From Achromobacter marplatensis (lineage in GTDB: Bacteria; Pseudomonadota; Gammaproteobacteria; Burkholderiales; Burkholderiaceae_B), in contig NZ_NJIG01000023.1 of NCBI RefSeq assembly GCF_002209535.1, positions 1-64,000 of the forward strand: a DNA stretch of 64,000 nt. Reading direction: 5' to 3'. Numbering within the stretch: the first letter of the stretch is position 1; every line of letters starts with the position of its first letter. The notes under the pieces were generated by a model. The model ran no database searches and was not told where the DNA came from. It was given only the letters and a program-made list of their open reading frames with translations. Of the stretch, positions 37,619-45,914 are shown in pieces. Made by a program: the position numbers and the translations under genes.

Positions 37619-37993
37619 TCAGTGCAGGGTGCGCGGCATGGCCAGGACGAATTCGGAGATCGGCACTTCGAACGGAATCCCGTTCTCGCCGACGCAGTGG
37701 TAGGTGCCGCGCATCGTGCCCACCGGGGTGGGCAGGGGACAGCCGCTGGTGTATTCGAAGGTCTCGCCGGGCGCAAGCAGGGGCTGCTGCCCCACGATGC
37801 CCAGTCCGCGCACTTCCTGCACGCGCTGGTTGCCGTCGGTGATGACCCAGTGGCGGCTGATCACCTGGGCGGGATGCTCGCCGGTATTGGTGATGCGCAC
37901 GGTATAGGCAAACACGAATTGCTGTTCGCCGGGATCGGACTGTTCAGGCACGAAGCGCGGAGTGACAGAGACGCTCAGGTCGTAAGGTTTCAC
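37619..37993 (-). CDS. apaG: ApaG protein
   Basis: ApaG is a small beta-sandwich protein linked in enterobacteria to Co2+/Mg2+ handling and diadenosine tetraphosphate levels; its biochemical role is unclear. The start is GTG at 37993 with AAAGGA just upstream, giving 124 residues (E. coli 125). The conserved ISRHWVITDGNQRVQEVRG block (core RHWVITDG) and GMRGTYHCV-type C-terminus (GTMRGTYHC) are present. It starts the minus-strand run to dsbC and is divergent from rpe. Confidence 0.92.
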   Translation of the reverse strand: MKPYDLSVSVTPRFVPEQSDPGEQQFVFAYTVRITNTGEHPAQVISRHWVITDGNQRVQEVRGLGIVGQQPLLAPGETFEYTSGCPLPTPVGTMRGTYHCVGENGIPFEVPISEFVLAMPRTLH

Positions 37994-38121
37994 AGTCCTT
38001 TCCTGTGTGGCTGGGCGCGGGGGCCGGAGAACGGCGCCGGACGCTTTCAAGACGCAGTTTTCAGACCCGTGGAACCGGGCTGTTCCCGATACCGCGCCTC
38101 AAACTGCAATAATGGCACATT

Positions 38122-38850
38122 ATGCCCTTCCCGACTCCGAACATCATGTCATCCTCCACGGCTTCCACCCGCATCACCCCCAGCATCCTGTCGGCTGACT
38201 TCGCCCGCCTGGGCGAGGAAGTCCGCAACGTCGTCGCCGCCGGCGCGGACTGGATCCACGTGGACGTGATGGACAACCACTATGTCCCCAACCTGACCAT
38301 CGGCCCGATGGTGTGCGCGGCGATCCGCCCCCACGTCGAGGTGCCGATCGACGTGCACCTGATGGTCGAACCGGTGGACGACCTGGTCCCGATGTTCGCC
38401 AAGGCCGGCGCCGACTACATCAGCTTCCACCCGGACGCCAGCCGCCACGTGGACCGCACGCTGTCCCTGATCCGCGAAAACGGCTGTAAGGCAGGCCTGG
38501 TGTTCAACCCCGCCACGCCGCTGACCTATCTGGACTACGTCATGGACAAGATCGACCTGGTCCTGATCATGTCGGTGAACCCCGGCTTTGGCGGCCAGAG
38601 CTTCATCCCCGGCGCACTGACCAAGCTGCGCGAGGCGCGCGCGAAGATCGACGCCTGGATGCAGGCCGGCGGCCAGGAAATCGTGCTGCAGGTGGACGGC
38701 GGCGTCAAAATCGACAACATCGCCGAAATCCGCCGTGCAGGCGCCGACACGTTCGTGGCCGGCTCGGCCATTTTCGGCAAGCCCGACTACGCGGGCATCA
38801 TCACGTCCATGCGCGAACAGATCGCCATCGGCGAAACCACCGCCATCTGA
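38122..38850 (+). CDS. rpe: Ribulose-phosphate 3-epimerase
   Basis: Rpe interconverts ribulose 5-phosphate and xylulose 5-phosphate. The 242-residue TIM-barrel protein has ITPSILSADFARLGEEV (start of the conserved core), the metal-ligand segment WIHVDVMDNHYVPNLTIGP (HVDVMD), LMVEPVDDL and MSVNPGFGGQSF. The start is either 38122 or the ATG at 38146, as the extra eight residues are not conserved and neither has a clear SD. It is followed 13 bases later by gph, a common pairing in betaproteobacteria upstream of trpE. Confidence 0.94.
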   Translation: MPFPTPNIMSSSTASTRITPSILSADFARLGEEVRNVVAAGADWIHVDVMDNHYVPNLTIGPMVCAAIRPHVEVPIDVHLMVEPVDDLVPMFAKAGADYISFHPDASRHVDRTLSLIRENGCKAGLVFNPATPLTYLDYVMDKIDLVLIMSVNPGFGGQSFIPGALTKLREARAKIDAWMQAGGQEIVLQVDGGVKIDNIAEIRRAGADTFVAGSAIFGKPDYAGIITSMREQIAIGETTAI

Positions 38851-38863
38851 GGATCACGACGAC

Positions 38864-39571
38864 ATGACCGCTTTCCGCGCTGCGCTGCTGGACCTGGACG
38901 GCACCCTGCTGGACTCCATCCCCGACCTGGCCTTCGCGGCCAACGCCATGCGCGTGGAGCTCGGCATGACCGCGCTGCGCGAAGACGTGGTGGCCACTTT
39001 CGTGGGCAAGGGCGTGGACAACCTGGTCCGCCGCAGCCTGGCGGGCAGCCTGGACGCGGCCGACCCGTCGGCCGCCGAGTTCGACCGCGCCCGCGAAGCC
39101 TTTTACCGCCACTACCACCTGGTCAACGGCGAACGCGCCCAGGTCTACCCCGGCGTCATCGAAGGCTTGAAGCACATGCGCGACCAGGGCCTGAAACTGG
39201 CCGTCGTCACCAACAAGCCCACCGAATTCACGCTGCCGCTGTTGCAGCGCACCGGTCTGGCGGGCTTTTTTGACGCGGTCGTCTGCGGCGACACCTGCGC
39301 GCGCCGCAAGCCCGACCCCGACCAGGTGCTGCATGCCTGCGAACTGCTGGGCGTGGCGGTAACCGAAGCCGTGACCATCGGCGACTCGATCAATGACGCG
39401 CAGGCGGGCCGTACGGCCGGCACGCAGGTCCTGGTCGTGCCTTACGGTTACAACGAAGGCCGTGACGTGCGCGAGCTGGATGTCGATGGTATAGTGGACA
39501 CGCTTGTCAACGCCGCCCAGTGGGTGGCGCTCTGGAACCAAAACCAGAACGCCGCGAAAACCGTCTCCTGA
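38864..39571 (+). CDS. gph: Phosphoglycolate phosphatase
   Basis: This HAD-family phosphatase removes phosphate from 2-phosphoglycolate. The 235-residue protein has DLDGTLLDS with catalytic aspartates D10 and D12, the VTNKP segment with motif II threonine, the lysine in RRKPDPD, and the acidic motif TIGDSINDAQAGRTAG (core GDSINDA). It follows rpe closely, and the trp leader begins 56 bases after its stop, so read-through into trp is possible. Confidence 0.92.
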   Translation: MTAFRAALLDLDGTLLDSIPDLAFAANAMRVELGMTALREDVVATFVGKGVDNLVRRSLAGSLDAADPSAAEFDRAREAFYRHYHLVNGERAQVYPGVIEGLKHMRDQGLKLAVVTNKPTEFTLPLLQRTGLAGFFDAVVCGDTCARRKPDPDQVLHACELLGVAVTEAVTIGDSINDAQAGRTAGTQVLVVPYGYNEGRDVRELDVDGIVDTLVNAAQWVALWNQNQNAAKTVS

Positions 39572-39627
39572 AACAGGGCCCGGGGCAGCTGACAAACCCT
39601 GAATTCTCAAAGACTTATCCCGGATCA

Positions 39628-39702
39628 ATGAACGCTTACCCCCAGAACCAAATGCTCGGCGCCTCGTGGCGCTGGTGGCGTTTGTCTTCCGGGTGGCGAT
39701 GA
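39628..39702 (+). CDS. trpL: trp operon leader peptide
   Basis: This 24-residue reading frame contains four tryptophans, three clustered as WRWWR (W14, W16, W17) and one at W23, in a short peptide ending 145 bases before trpE. A terminator hairpin follows at 39762-39796. This is the layout of ribosome-mediated attenuation: stalling at the Trp codons when charged tRNA-Trp is scarce would favour an antiterminator. A second ATG at 39652 could also start it. Confidence 0.82.
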   Translation: MNAYPQNQMLGASWRWWRLSSGWR

Positions 39703-39743
39703 TCCCTCCCGGCCCTGGACGCGTATGCCGCCTAGTGCCGTAG

Positions 39744-39796
39744 CTGTGTAAACACAGAGCCAAGCCCGGAACCAGTAACCTGGACCGGGCTTTTTT
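39744..39796 (+). terminator. trp attenuator
   Basis: A stem AAGCCCGG (39762-39769) with CCGGGCTT (39785-39792) is followed by a T-run to 39796. Just upstream is a small hairpin CTGTGT-aa-ACACAG (39744-39757). Together with the Trp-rich leader peptide these form the likely trp attenuator 50 bases before trpE. Confidence 0.8.
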
Positions 39797-39847
39797 GTTG
39801 TGCGCCCGGTCTGAAAGCAAACACCAAATCGCTTACGAGACCCCGAC

Positions 39848-41368
39848 ATGACCGAAATCGAATTCAAGGCCCTCGCCGCGCAAGGCTACAACCGCATCCC
39901 GCTGGTCGCCGAGACCTATGCTGACCTGGACACCCCGCTGGGCATCTACCTGAAGCTGGCGCACGCGGGCCCGCTGGCCGGCCGCATGACCTGCCTGATG
40001 GAATCCGTGGTGGGCGGCGAGCGCTTTGGCCGCTATTCGTTCATCGGCCTGCCTGCCCGCACGGTGATCCGCGCCAGCGGCACCCTGACGGAAGTGCTGC
40101 ACGACGGCCAGGTCGTGGAAACGCACGAAGGCGATCCCCTGGCCTTCATCGAGCAATACCAAGGCCGTTTCAAGGTCGCCCTGCGCCCGGGCATGCCGCG
40201 CTTTTGCGGCGGCCTGGCCGGCTACTTCGGCTACGACACCGTGCGCCACATCGAGCCCTGCCTGGGCCCGGCGGTCAAACCCTTCCCGGCCGGCATGGAA
40301 GGCGGCACGCCCGACCTGATGCTGATGCACGTGGACGAACTGGTCATCGTGGACAACCTGGCCGGCCGCATCTACCTGATGGTCTACGCCGACCCCAGCC
40401 AGCCCGAGTCCTATAGCCGCTCCCAGCAGCGCCTGCACGACCTGCGCGCCCGCCTGCGACGCCCGGTGGAAATTCCCTACAGCCACGCCAGCATGCAGAC
40501 CGAAGAGCGGCGCGACTTCAAGAAGGAAGACTATCTGGCGGCCGTGCACCGCGCCAAGGAACACATCGCCGCCGGCGACCTGATGCAGGTGCAGATCGGC
40601 CAGGTCATCGCCAAGCCCTTCCGCGATTCCCCGCTGTCCCTCTACCGCGCCCTGCGGTCGCTGAACCCCTCCCCCTACATGTACTTCTGGAACTTCGGCG
40701 ACTTCCAGGTCGTGGGTGCGTCGCCCGAGATCCTGGTGCGCCAGGAGCGCGTGGTGGACAACGGCGTGCCGAAGTCGCAGATCACCATCCGCCCGCTGGC
40801 CGGCACCCGCAAGCGCGGCGCCACGCCCGAGGAAGACGCGGCGCTGGCCGCTGAACTGAAGGCCGATCCCAAGGAAGTGGCCGAACACGTGATGCTGATC
40901 GACCTGGCGCGCAACGACGTGGGCCGCGTGGCGGAAGTGGGCTCGGTGAAGGTCAGCGACACCATGGTCATCGAACGCTATTCGCACGTCATGCACTTGG
41001 TGTCCAACGTGACGGGCAACCTGAATCCCGGCATGAGCAGCATGGACGTACTGCGCGCGTCCTTCCCTGCCGGCACGCTGACGGGCGCGCCCAAGGTCGA
41101 AGCCATGAAGATCATCGATGAACTGGAACCCGTGCGCCGCGGCATCTACGGCGGCGCGGCCGGGTACCTCTCTTACGGCGGCGAAATGGACGTGGCCATC
41201 GCCATCCGCACCGGCGTCATCAAGGACGGCACGCTGTACGTGCAGGCCGCCGCCGGCATCGTGGCCGATTCCAACCCCGAAGCCGAATGGGCCGAAACGG
41301 AAGCCAAGGCCCGCGCGGTGCTGCGCGCGGCCGAACAGGTGCAGCACGGCCTGGACGAACCCATCTGA
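39848..41368 (+). CDS. trpE: Anthranilate synthase component I
   Basis: TrpE converts chorismate and ammonia (from TrpG) to anthranilate. The 506-residue protein has the feedback-site region CLMESVVGGERFGRYSFIGL (LMES corresponds to the LLES tryptophan-binding motif) and the C-terminal catalytic blocks PLAGTRKRGATPEED, IDLARNDVGRVA, AGTLTGAPKVEAM and RGIYGGAAGYL. It begins the attenuated trpEGDC operon. Confidence 0.96.
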   Translation: MTEIEFKALAAQGYNRIPLVAETYADLDTPLGIYLKLAHAGPLAGRMTCLMESVVGGERFGRYSFIGLPARTVIRASGTLTEVLHDGQVVETHEGDPLAFIEQYQGRFKVALRPGMPRFCGGLAGYFGYDTVRHIEPCLGPAVKPFPAGMEGGTPDLMLMHVDELVIVDNLAGRIYLMVYADPSQPESYSRSQQRLHDLRARLRRPVEIPYSHASMQTEERRDFKKEDYLAAVHRAKEHIAAGDLMQVQIGQVIAKPFRDSPLSLYRALRSLNPSPYMYFWNFGDFQVVGASPEILVRQERVVDNGVPKSQITIRPLAGTRKRGATPEEDAALAAELKADPKEVAEHVMLIDLARNDVGRVAEVGSVKVSDTMVIERYSHVMHLVSNVTGNLNPGMSSMDVLRASFPAGTLTGAPKVEAMKIIDELEPVRRGIYGGAAGYLSYGGEMDVAIAIRTGVIKDGTLYVQAAAGIVADSNPEAEWAETEAKARAVLRAAEQVQHGLDEPI

Positions 41369-41412
41369 TCCCGGCCCCGCCCGAACCGAATACCGCCCGC
41401 ACGGAGAAAAAA

Positions 41413-41979
41413 ATGCTGTTGATGATCGATAACTACGACTCTTTTACCTACAACCTGGTCCAATACTTCGGCGAACTGGGCGAAGACGTGCGCGTCGCGC
41501 GCAACGACCAGATCACGCTGGAGGAGATCGCCGCCCTGAACCCCGACCGCATCTGCGTGTCGCCCGGGCCGTGCTCGCCGGCCGAAGCCGGCATCTCGGT
41601 GGCCGCGATCCAGGCCTTTGCCGGCAAAAAGCCTATCCTGGGCGTGTGCCTGGGCCATCAGGCCATCGGCACGGCCTACGGCGGCGACATCGTCCGCGCC
41701 CAGCAGATCATGCACGGCAAGACGGTGAAGATCTCGCACACGGGCACCGACATCTTCACCGGCCTGCCCACCCCGTACACCGTGATCCGTTACAACTCGC
41801 TGACTATCGACCCCGCCACCCTGCCCGACTGCCTGGCGGTGACGGCAACCGCGCCGGACGGCGACATCATGGGGGTCCGCCACAAGACGCTGCCCCTGTA
41901 CGGAGTACAGTTCCACCCCGAATCCGTGCTCAGCGAACATGGCCACGCCCTGCTGCGCAATTTCCTGAACCTCGCCTGA
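41413..41979 (+). CDS. trpG: Anthranilate synthase component II (glutaminase)
   Basis: TrpG supplies ammonia from glutamine to TrpE. The 188-residue class I amidotransferase begins MLLMIDNYDSFTYNLVQYF and has the nucleophile cysteine in GVCLGHQAIG (about C79) and the histidine-glutamate pair in YGVQFHPESVLSEHG. It is a separate gene, not fused to trpD as in enterics. A purine-rich SD (GGAG) precedes the ATG. Confidence 0.95.
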   Translation: MLLMIDNYDSFTYNLVQYFGELGEDVRVARNDQITLEEIAALNPDRICVSPGPCSPAEAGISVAAIQAFAGKKPILGVCLGHQAIGTAYGGDIVRAQQIMHGKTVKISHTGTDIFTGLPTPYTVIRYNSLTIDPATLPDCLAVTATAPDGDIMGVRHKTLPLYGVQFHPESVLSEHGHALLRNFLNLA

Positions 41980-41991
41980 GAAGGACGCATC

Positions 41992-43023
41992 GTGACGATT
42001 TCCCCCACCGAAGCGCTGACGCGCTGCATTGAACACCGCGAAATTTTCCACGACGAGATGCTGCATCTGATGCGCATGCTGATGCGCGGCGAGATGTCTC
42101 CGCAGATCGCCAGCGCCCTGCTGATGGGCCTGCGCGTAAAAAAGGAAACCATCGGCGAGATCACCGCGGCCGCGCAGGTCATGCGCGAATTCGCCACCCC
42201 CGTCGTAACGCCGAATCCGCCGGATCTGCTGGATATGTGCGGCACCGGCGGCGACGGCAGCCACACGTTCAACATCTCGACTACCGCCATGTTCGTAGCG
42301 GCGGCGGCCGGCGTGCCGATCGCCAAGCACGGCAACCGCAGCGCCTCGTCCTCCAGCGGCAGCGCCGACGTGCTGGAAGCCCTGGGCGCCAACCTGGTCC
42401 TGACGCCCGATGAGGTCGCCGAGTGCATCCAGGCTACCGGCATCGGCTTTATGTTCGCGCCCGCCCACCACGGCGCCATGAAGAATGTAGCGGCCGTGCG
42501 CAAGGAACTGGCCGTACGCACCATTTTCAACATCCTCGGGCCGCTGACCAACCCTGCGGGCGCCGCCAACCAGCTGATGGGCGTATTCCACCCCGACCTC
42601 GTCGGCATCCAGGTGCGCGTGCTGGAGCGCCTGGGTTCGCGCCATGTGCTGGTCGTGCACGGCAAGGACGGCATGGACGAAGCCTCGCTGGGCGGCGCCA
42701 CGCTCGTGGGCGAACTGAAAGATGGTCAAATACGGGAATATGAAATCCACCCCGAAGACTACGGGCTATCCATGATGTCCAACCGGTCCATCAAGGTGTC
42801 CAATCGCGAGCAGTCGCGCGAACTTGTCATCGAAGCGCTGGACAATGTCGAGGGCACCGCGCGCGACATCGTTGCGCTCAATGCGGGGCTTGCCATCTAT
42901 GCCGGCAATAAAGCCGATTCCATTCCCGAAGCCTTAGCGCTAGCATTTGAATTGATTGCCACCGGCGCGGCGCGAGCCAAGCTGGAAGAATTCTGCGCAT
43001 ATACCCGGAAATTCCAGAAATGA
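41992..43023 (+). CDS. trpD: Anthranilate phosphoribosyltransferase
   Basis: TrpD joins anthranilate to PRPP. The 343-residue protein has the PRPP-binding GTGGDGSHTFNIST and KHGNRSASSSSGSADVLEALG (given as core NRSASSSSGSADVLE) segments and the FAPAHHGAMKNVA and NPAGA(A)NQLMGV blocks. The start is GTG at 41992 with AAGGA upstream. Its TGA overlaps the trpC ATG by four bases. Confidence 0.95.
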   Translation: MTISPTEALTRCIEHREIFHDEMLHLMRMLMRGEMSPQIASALLMGLRVKKETIGEITAAAQVMREFATPVVTPNPPDLLDMCGTGGDGSHTFNISTTAMFVAAAAGVPIAKHGNRSASSSSGSADVLEALGANLVLTPDEVAECIQATGIGFMFAPAHHGAMKNVAAVRKELAVRTIFNILGPLTNPAGAANQLMGVFHPDLVGIQVRVLERLGSRHVLVVHGKDGMDEASLGGATLVGELKDGQIREYEIHPEDYGLSMMSNRSIKVSNREQSRELVIEALDNVEGTARDIVALNAGLAIYAGNKADSIPEALALAFELIATGAARAKLEEFCAYTRKFQK

Positions 43024-43808
43024 ACGATATTCTTGCGAAGATCCTCGCCGTCAAGGTCGAGGAAGTCGCCGCCGCCCGCCAGATGCGCAGCGAAGCCGAA
43101 GTCCTGCGCGAAGCGCAGGCGCGCCAGGACGTGCGTGGCTTCGCCCAAGCCATCGAAGACAAGATTTCGCAGGGCAAGGCCGGCGTCATCGCTGAAATCA
43201 AGAAAGCGTCGCCCTCCAAGGGCGTGCTGCGCGAAACCTTCGCTCCCGCCGACATCGCCTCGACCTATGCCGTGCACGGCGCGGCCTGCCTGTCTGTGTT
43301 GACGGACGTGCAGTTCTTCCAGGGCTCGCACGACCACCTGCGCCAGGCGCGCGCCGCGTGCTCGCTGCCGGTGCTGCGGAAAGATTTCGTGATCGACCCC
43401 TACCAGATCATCGCCGCCCGCGCGATGGGCGCGGACTGCGTGCTGCTGATCGTGGCCGCGCTGTCGCCGTCGCAATTGCGCGACTACGAAACGCTGGCAA
43501 TGGAACTGGGCATGGACGTGCTTGTGGAAGTGCACGACGCGCGCGAGCTGGACGTGGCGCTGACCATGAAGACGCCGCTGCTGGGCATCAACAACCGCAA
43601 CCTGCGCACCTTCGAAACCAGCCTGAAGAACACGCTGGACCTCTTGCCCAACATCCCGGCGGGCAAGCGCGTCGTGACGGAAAGCGGCATCTTGAAGCCC
43701 GAAGACGTGAAACTGATGCGCGACCACAAGGTCAACGCGTTCCTGGTGGGCGAGGCCTTCATGCGCGCCAAAGACCCCGGCGCCGAACTCGCGCGCCTGG
43801 TCGGCTAA
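43020..43808 (+). CDS. trpC: Indole-3-glycerol-phosphate synthase
   Basis: TrpC closes the indole ring from carboxyphenylamino-deoxyribulose phosphate. The 262-residue TIM barrel has AEIKKASPSKGVLR (catalytic lysine), LSVLTDVQFFQGS, LRKDFVIDPYQI, and INNRNLRTFETSL, as well as VTESGI near the C-terminus. Coupled translation with trpD by ATGA overlap. The operon ends here; trpF, trpB and trpA are not in the window, consistent with the split trp arrangement of betaproteobacteria. Confidence 0.95.
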   Translation: MNDILAKILAVKVEEVAAARQMRSEAEVLREAQARQDVRGFAQAIEDKISQGKAGVIAEIKKASPSKGVLRETFAPADIASTYAVHGAACLSVLTDVQFFQGSHDHLRQARAACSLPVLRKDFVIDPYQIIAARAMGADCVLLIVAALSPSQLRDYETLAMELGMDVLVEVHDARELDVALTMKTPLLGINNRNLRTFETSLKNTLDLLPNIPAGKRVVTESGILKPEDVKLMRDHKVNAFLVGEAFMRAKDPGAELARLVG

Positions 43809-43823
43809 AGCCGCGTACCCAGG

Positions 43824-45707
43824 CTATCGCGCGCGCGGCAAACCCAACGCCGCCGCGCGCCGGTACACGGTGCTGCGGTGCACACCCAGCGCCCGCGCCG
43901 CGCGGCTGACATTGCCGCCGTGCGCGGCCAGTGCGGCGCGAACGGCAGCATCCGTCATCGATTGCAGATCTGCCGTGCCGCCTTCGGGCGGCGCGGCGAC
44001 CGCATGCGCGTTGTCCGCCGCGGGCCGCAGTTCGGCGGGCAGCATGTCTGCATCAACCACGCCTGACGGCCCCGCCAACACATGCAAGGTGCGCAGCACG
44101 GCTACCAACTGCCGGTAGTTGCCCGGCCACGGGTAGGCCGCCAGCAGCGCTTCGATGGGCGGCGGCAACACCGGCCCCGCCCCCTGCGCCGCCCAGAGCG
44201 CGCGCAGCAATTCCAGACGGTCGGCACGCGCGCGTAGCGGCTCCAGCGTGACGGTGTATTCGGCGATACGGAAATACAGGTCGGGACGCACCGGCGCATC
44301 GGCGCCTTCGTGGGCCAGCGGACGGTGCGTGGCGCACACCAGCGCGAAATCCACCGGCACGGGCCGCGCCGCGCCCAGTGGCGACACCTCGCGCGTCTGC
44401 AACACGCGTAGCAACCGCGATTGCAGCATCAGCGGCATGTCGCCGATCTCATCCAGGAACAGCACGCCGCCGTGCGCCTGCCGCAGCAAACCCTTGCTGC
44501 CTTGACGCCGCGCCCCCGTGAACGCGCCATCCTCATAGCCGAACAATTCGGATTCGATCAGGCTTTCAGGCAAGGCGGCGCAGTTCACCGCCACGAACGG
44601 GCCGGATGCCCGCTTGCCCCGCGAATGCAATTGGCGCGCAAAGACCTCTTTGCCCACGCCCGTTTCGCCTTGCAGCAAAATGGACACGCCCGCATCTGAC
44701 AGGTGCACGGCGCGCGCCAGTGCGCCAAGTGTGGCGGCGTCGAAACTGGGTGCGGCCGGGCGCGTGACATCGATGCTTGGCAAGGCCGGCGCCACCGGCT
44801 GCGGCGCACGCGCACGCGGCAGTCGCAGCCGCGCGTGGTAGCTCGCGCCCGTGCGAGTATGCACGCGGCCCGCGGCATCGGGGCAACGTTCCAGTACACC
44901 ATCGAAGACATCGCTGTAGCGGTACACCCCCAACGCCGTTGCGGCCAGCCCCAGCGCCTGCAAGGCACGGCGGTTGGCGCCAATCAGCACATCACCCTGA
45001 AACGCCAACAGGCCTTCGCCTGGTGCGCCCAGGCCGGAATGGTGGTCGTGCAGCCGCAGCACGGCATGGTGCTCATAGGCTTGTTCAAACAAGCGGTGTT
45101 CGATCAGATCGACCGCGGCGCGCACCAGCGCCAGGACGTCGGGACGGATGTCGCGCGCCTGGCTGGATAAATCCAGCACGCCGAGCGTTCGGCCTTCGCT
45201 ATCGGTAATGGGCACCGCCGCGCAAGTCAGGATGCGATTGGGTTCGAAGTAGTGTTCCGCGCCATGCACGGTAATGGGCCGGCCTTCGACCAGCGCGGTG
45301 CCGATGGCGTTGGTGCCGGCGGCGGCTTCGTCCCACGGTGCGCCGGGCATCAGCGCCACGCGCGACGCCCGGCTGGCGAACCCCGCATCGCCGTCGCTAT
45401 CCAGCACCAGCCCTTGGGCGTCGGACAGAATCACCAGATTGCCGCTGCCGCCCGCCTCGCGACGGAGATACGACATGGCGGGTTCGGACAGCCTGCGCAG
45501 CGCTTCGTTGCGCTGCTGGGCTTCGCGCAGTTCGCCTTGCGTCATGAGTTCGGCACGGCGCACGCCACGCATGTCGAAGCCCAGGTCCGCGCAACGGCGC
45601 CAGGATCGAAGGATGGGTTCGGCAACGATGCCGCCCGGCACCGCCCCCTGCTGGTTGAACAGCAGGCGCGCTTGCGTCAGCGCGTGCTGACGAGAATGAG
45701 TGGCCAT
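43824..45707 (-). CDS. AcoR-like sigma-54-dependent activator
   Basis: The 627-residue protein has an N-terminal GAF-type sensor region (about 60-215, AAGTNAIGTALVEGRPITVHGAEHYF core GTNAIGTAL), and a linker followed by an AAA+ domain with Walker A GETGVGKE (about 347-354), the sigma-54 contact loop GAFTGA (about 394) and Walker B GGVLFLDEIGDM. A Fis-type helix-turn-helix closes it (VSRAARALGVHRSTVYRRA). The layout matches AcoR/acetoin and alcohol-oxidation activators. It is divergent from an acetaldehyde dehydrogenase with a sigma-54 promoter, its probable target. Confidence 0.88.
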   Translation of the reverse strand: MATHSRQHALTQARLLFNQQGAVPGGIVAEPILRSWRRCADLGFDMRGVRRAELMTQGELREAQQRNEALRRLSEPAMSYLRREAGGSGNLVILSDAQGLVLDSDGDAGFASRASRVALMPGAPWDEAAAGTNAIGTALVEGRPITVHGAEHYFEPNRILTCAAVPITDSEGRTLGVLDLSSQARDIRPDVLALVRAAVDLIEHRLFEQAYEHHAVLRLHDHHSGLGAPGEGLLAFQGDVLIGANRRALQALGLAATALGVYRYSDVFDGVLERCPDAAGRVHTRTGASYHARLRLPRARAPQPVAPALPSIDVTRPAAPSFDAATLGALARAVHLSDAGVSILLQGETGVGKEVFARQLHSRGKRASGPFVAVNCAALPESLIESELFGYEDGAFTGARRQGSKGLLRQAHGGVLFLDEIGDMPLMLQSRLLRVLQTREVSPLGAARPVPVDFALVCATHRPLAHEGADAPVRPDLYFRIAEYTVTLEPLRARADRLELLRALWAAQGAGPVLPPPIEALLAAYPWPGNYRQLVAVLRTLHVLAGPSGVVDADMLPAELRPAADNAHAVAAPPEGGTADLQSMTDAAVRAALAAHGGNVSRAARALGVHRSTVYRRAAALGLPRAR

Positions 45708-45731
45708 GCGTGTCTCCTAGGACAGGCGTTC

Positions 45732-45760
45732 TGCGACACCTGTTCCGCGACAATGTCGCA
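45732..45760. promoter_or_regulatory. Palindromic upstream activator sites
   Basis: GCGACAATGTCGC (45747-45759) is a perfect inverted repeat with a 3-base centre. TGCGACA occurs again 15 bases upstream (45732-45738), so the outer TGCGAC and GTCGCA also pair. It lies about 85-115 bases upstream of the sigma-54 promoter, the usual position for binding by an AcoR-type activator. Confidence 0.6.
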
Positions 45761-45844
45761 AAAAACGGCAGTTGCCCGGGGTTGCGCGGGCTGATCAACT
45801 TTCGCACGTGAGAGCGCGCGCTGTCCAGCGGGGAAGCCCGCAGG

Positions 45845-45862
45845 TTGGCATGTTCCTTGCTT
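45845..45862 (+). promoter_or_regulatory. Sigma-54 promoter of the aldehyde dehydrogenase
   Basis: TTGGCATGTTCCTTGCTT has the invariant GG (45847-45848) and GC (45859-45860) with exactly 10 bases between. It matches the TGGCAC-N5-TTGC consensus at all but one position and lies about 53 bases upstream of the ATG. Confidence 0.85.
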
Positions 45863-45914
45863 GATACCGGATAGGCAGCCGACTGCCGCTATCCCAACAA
45901 TATCGGAGACAAGC

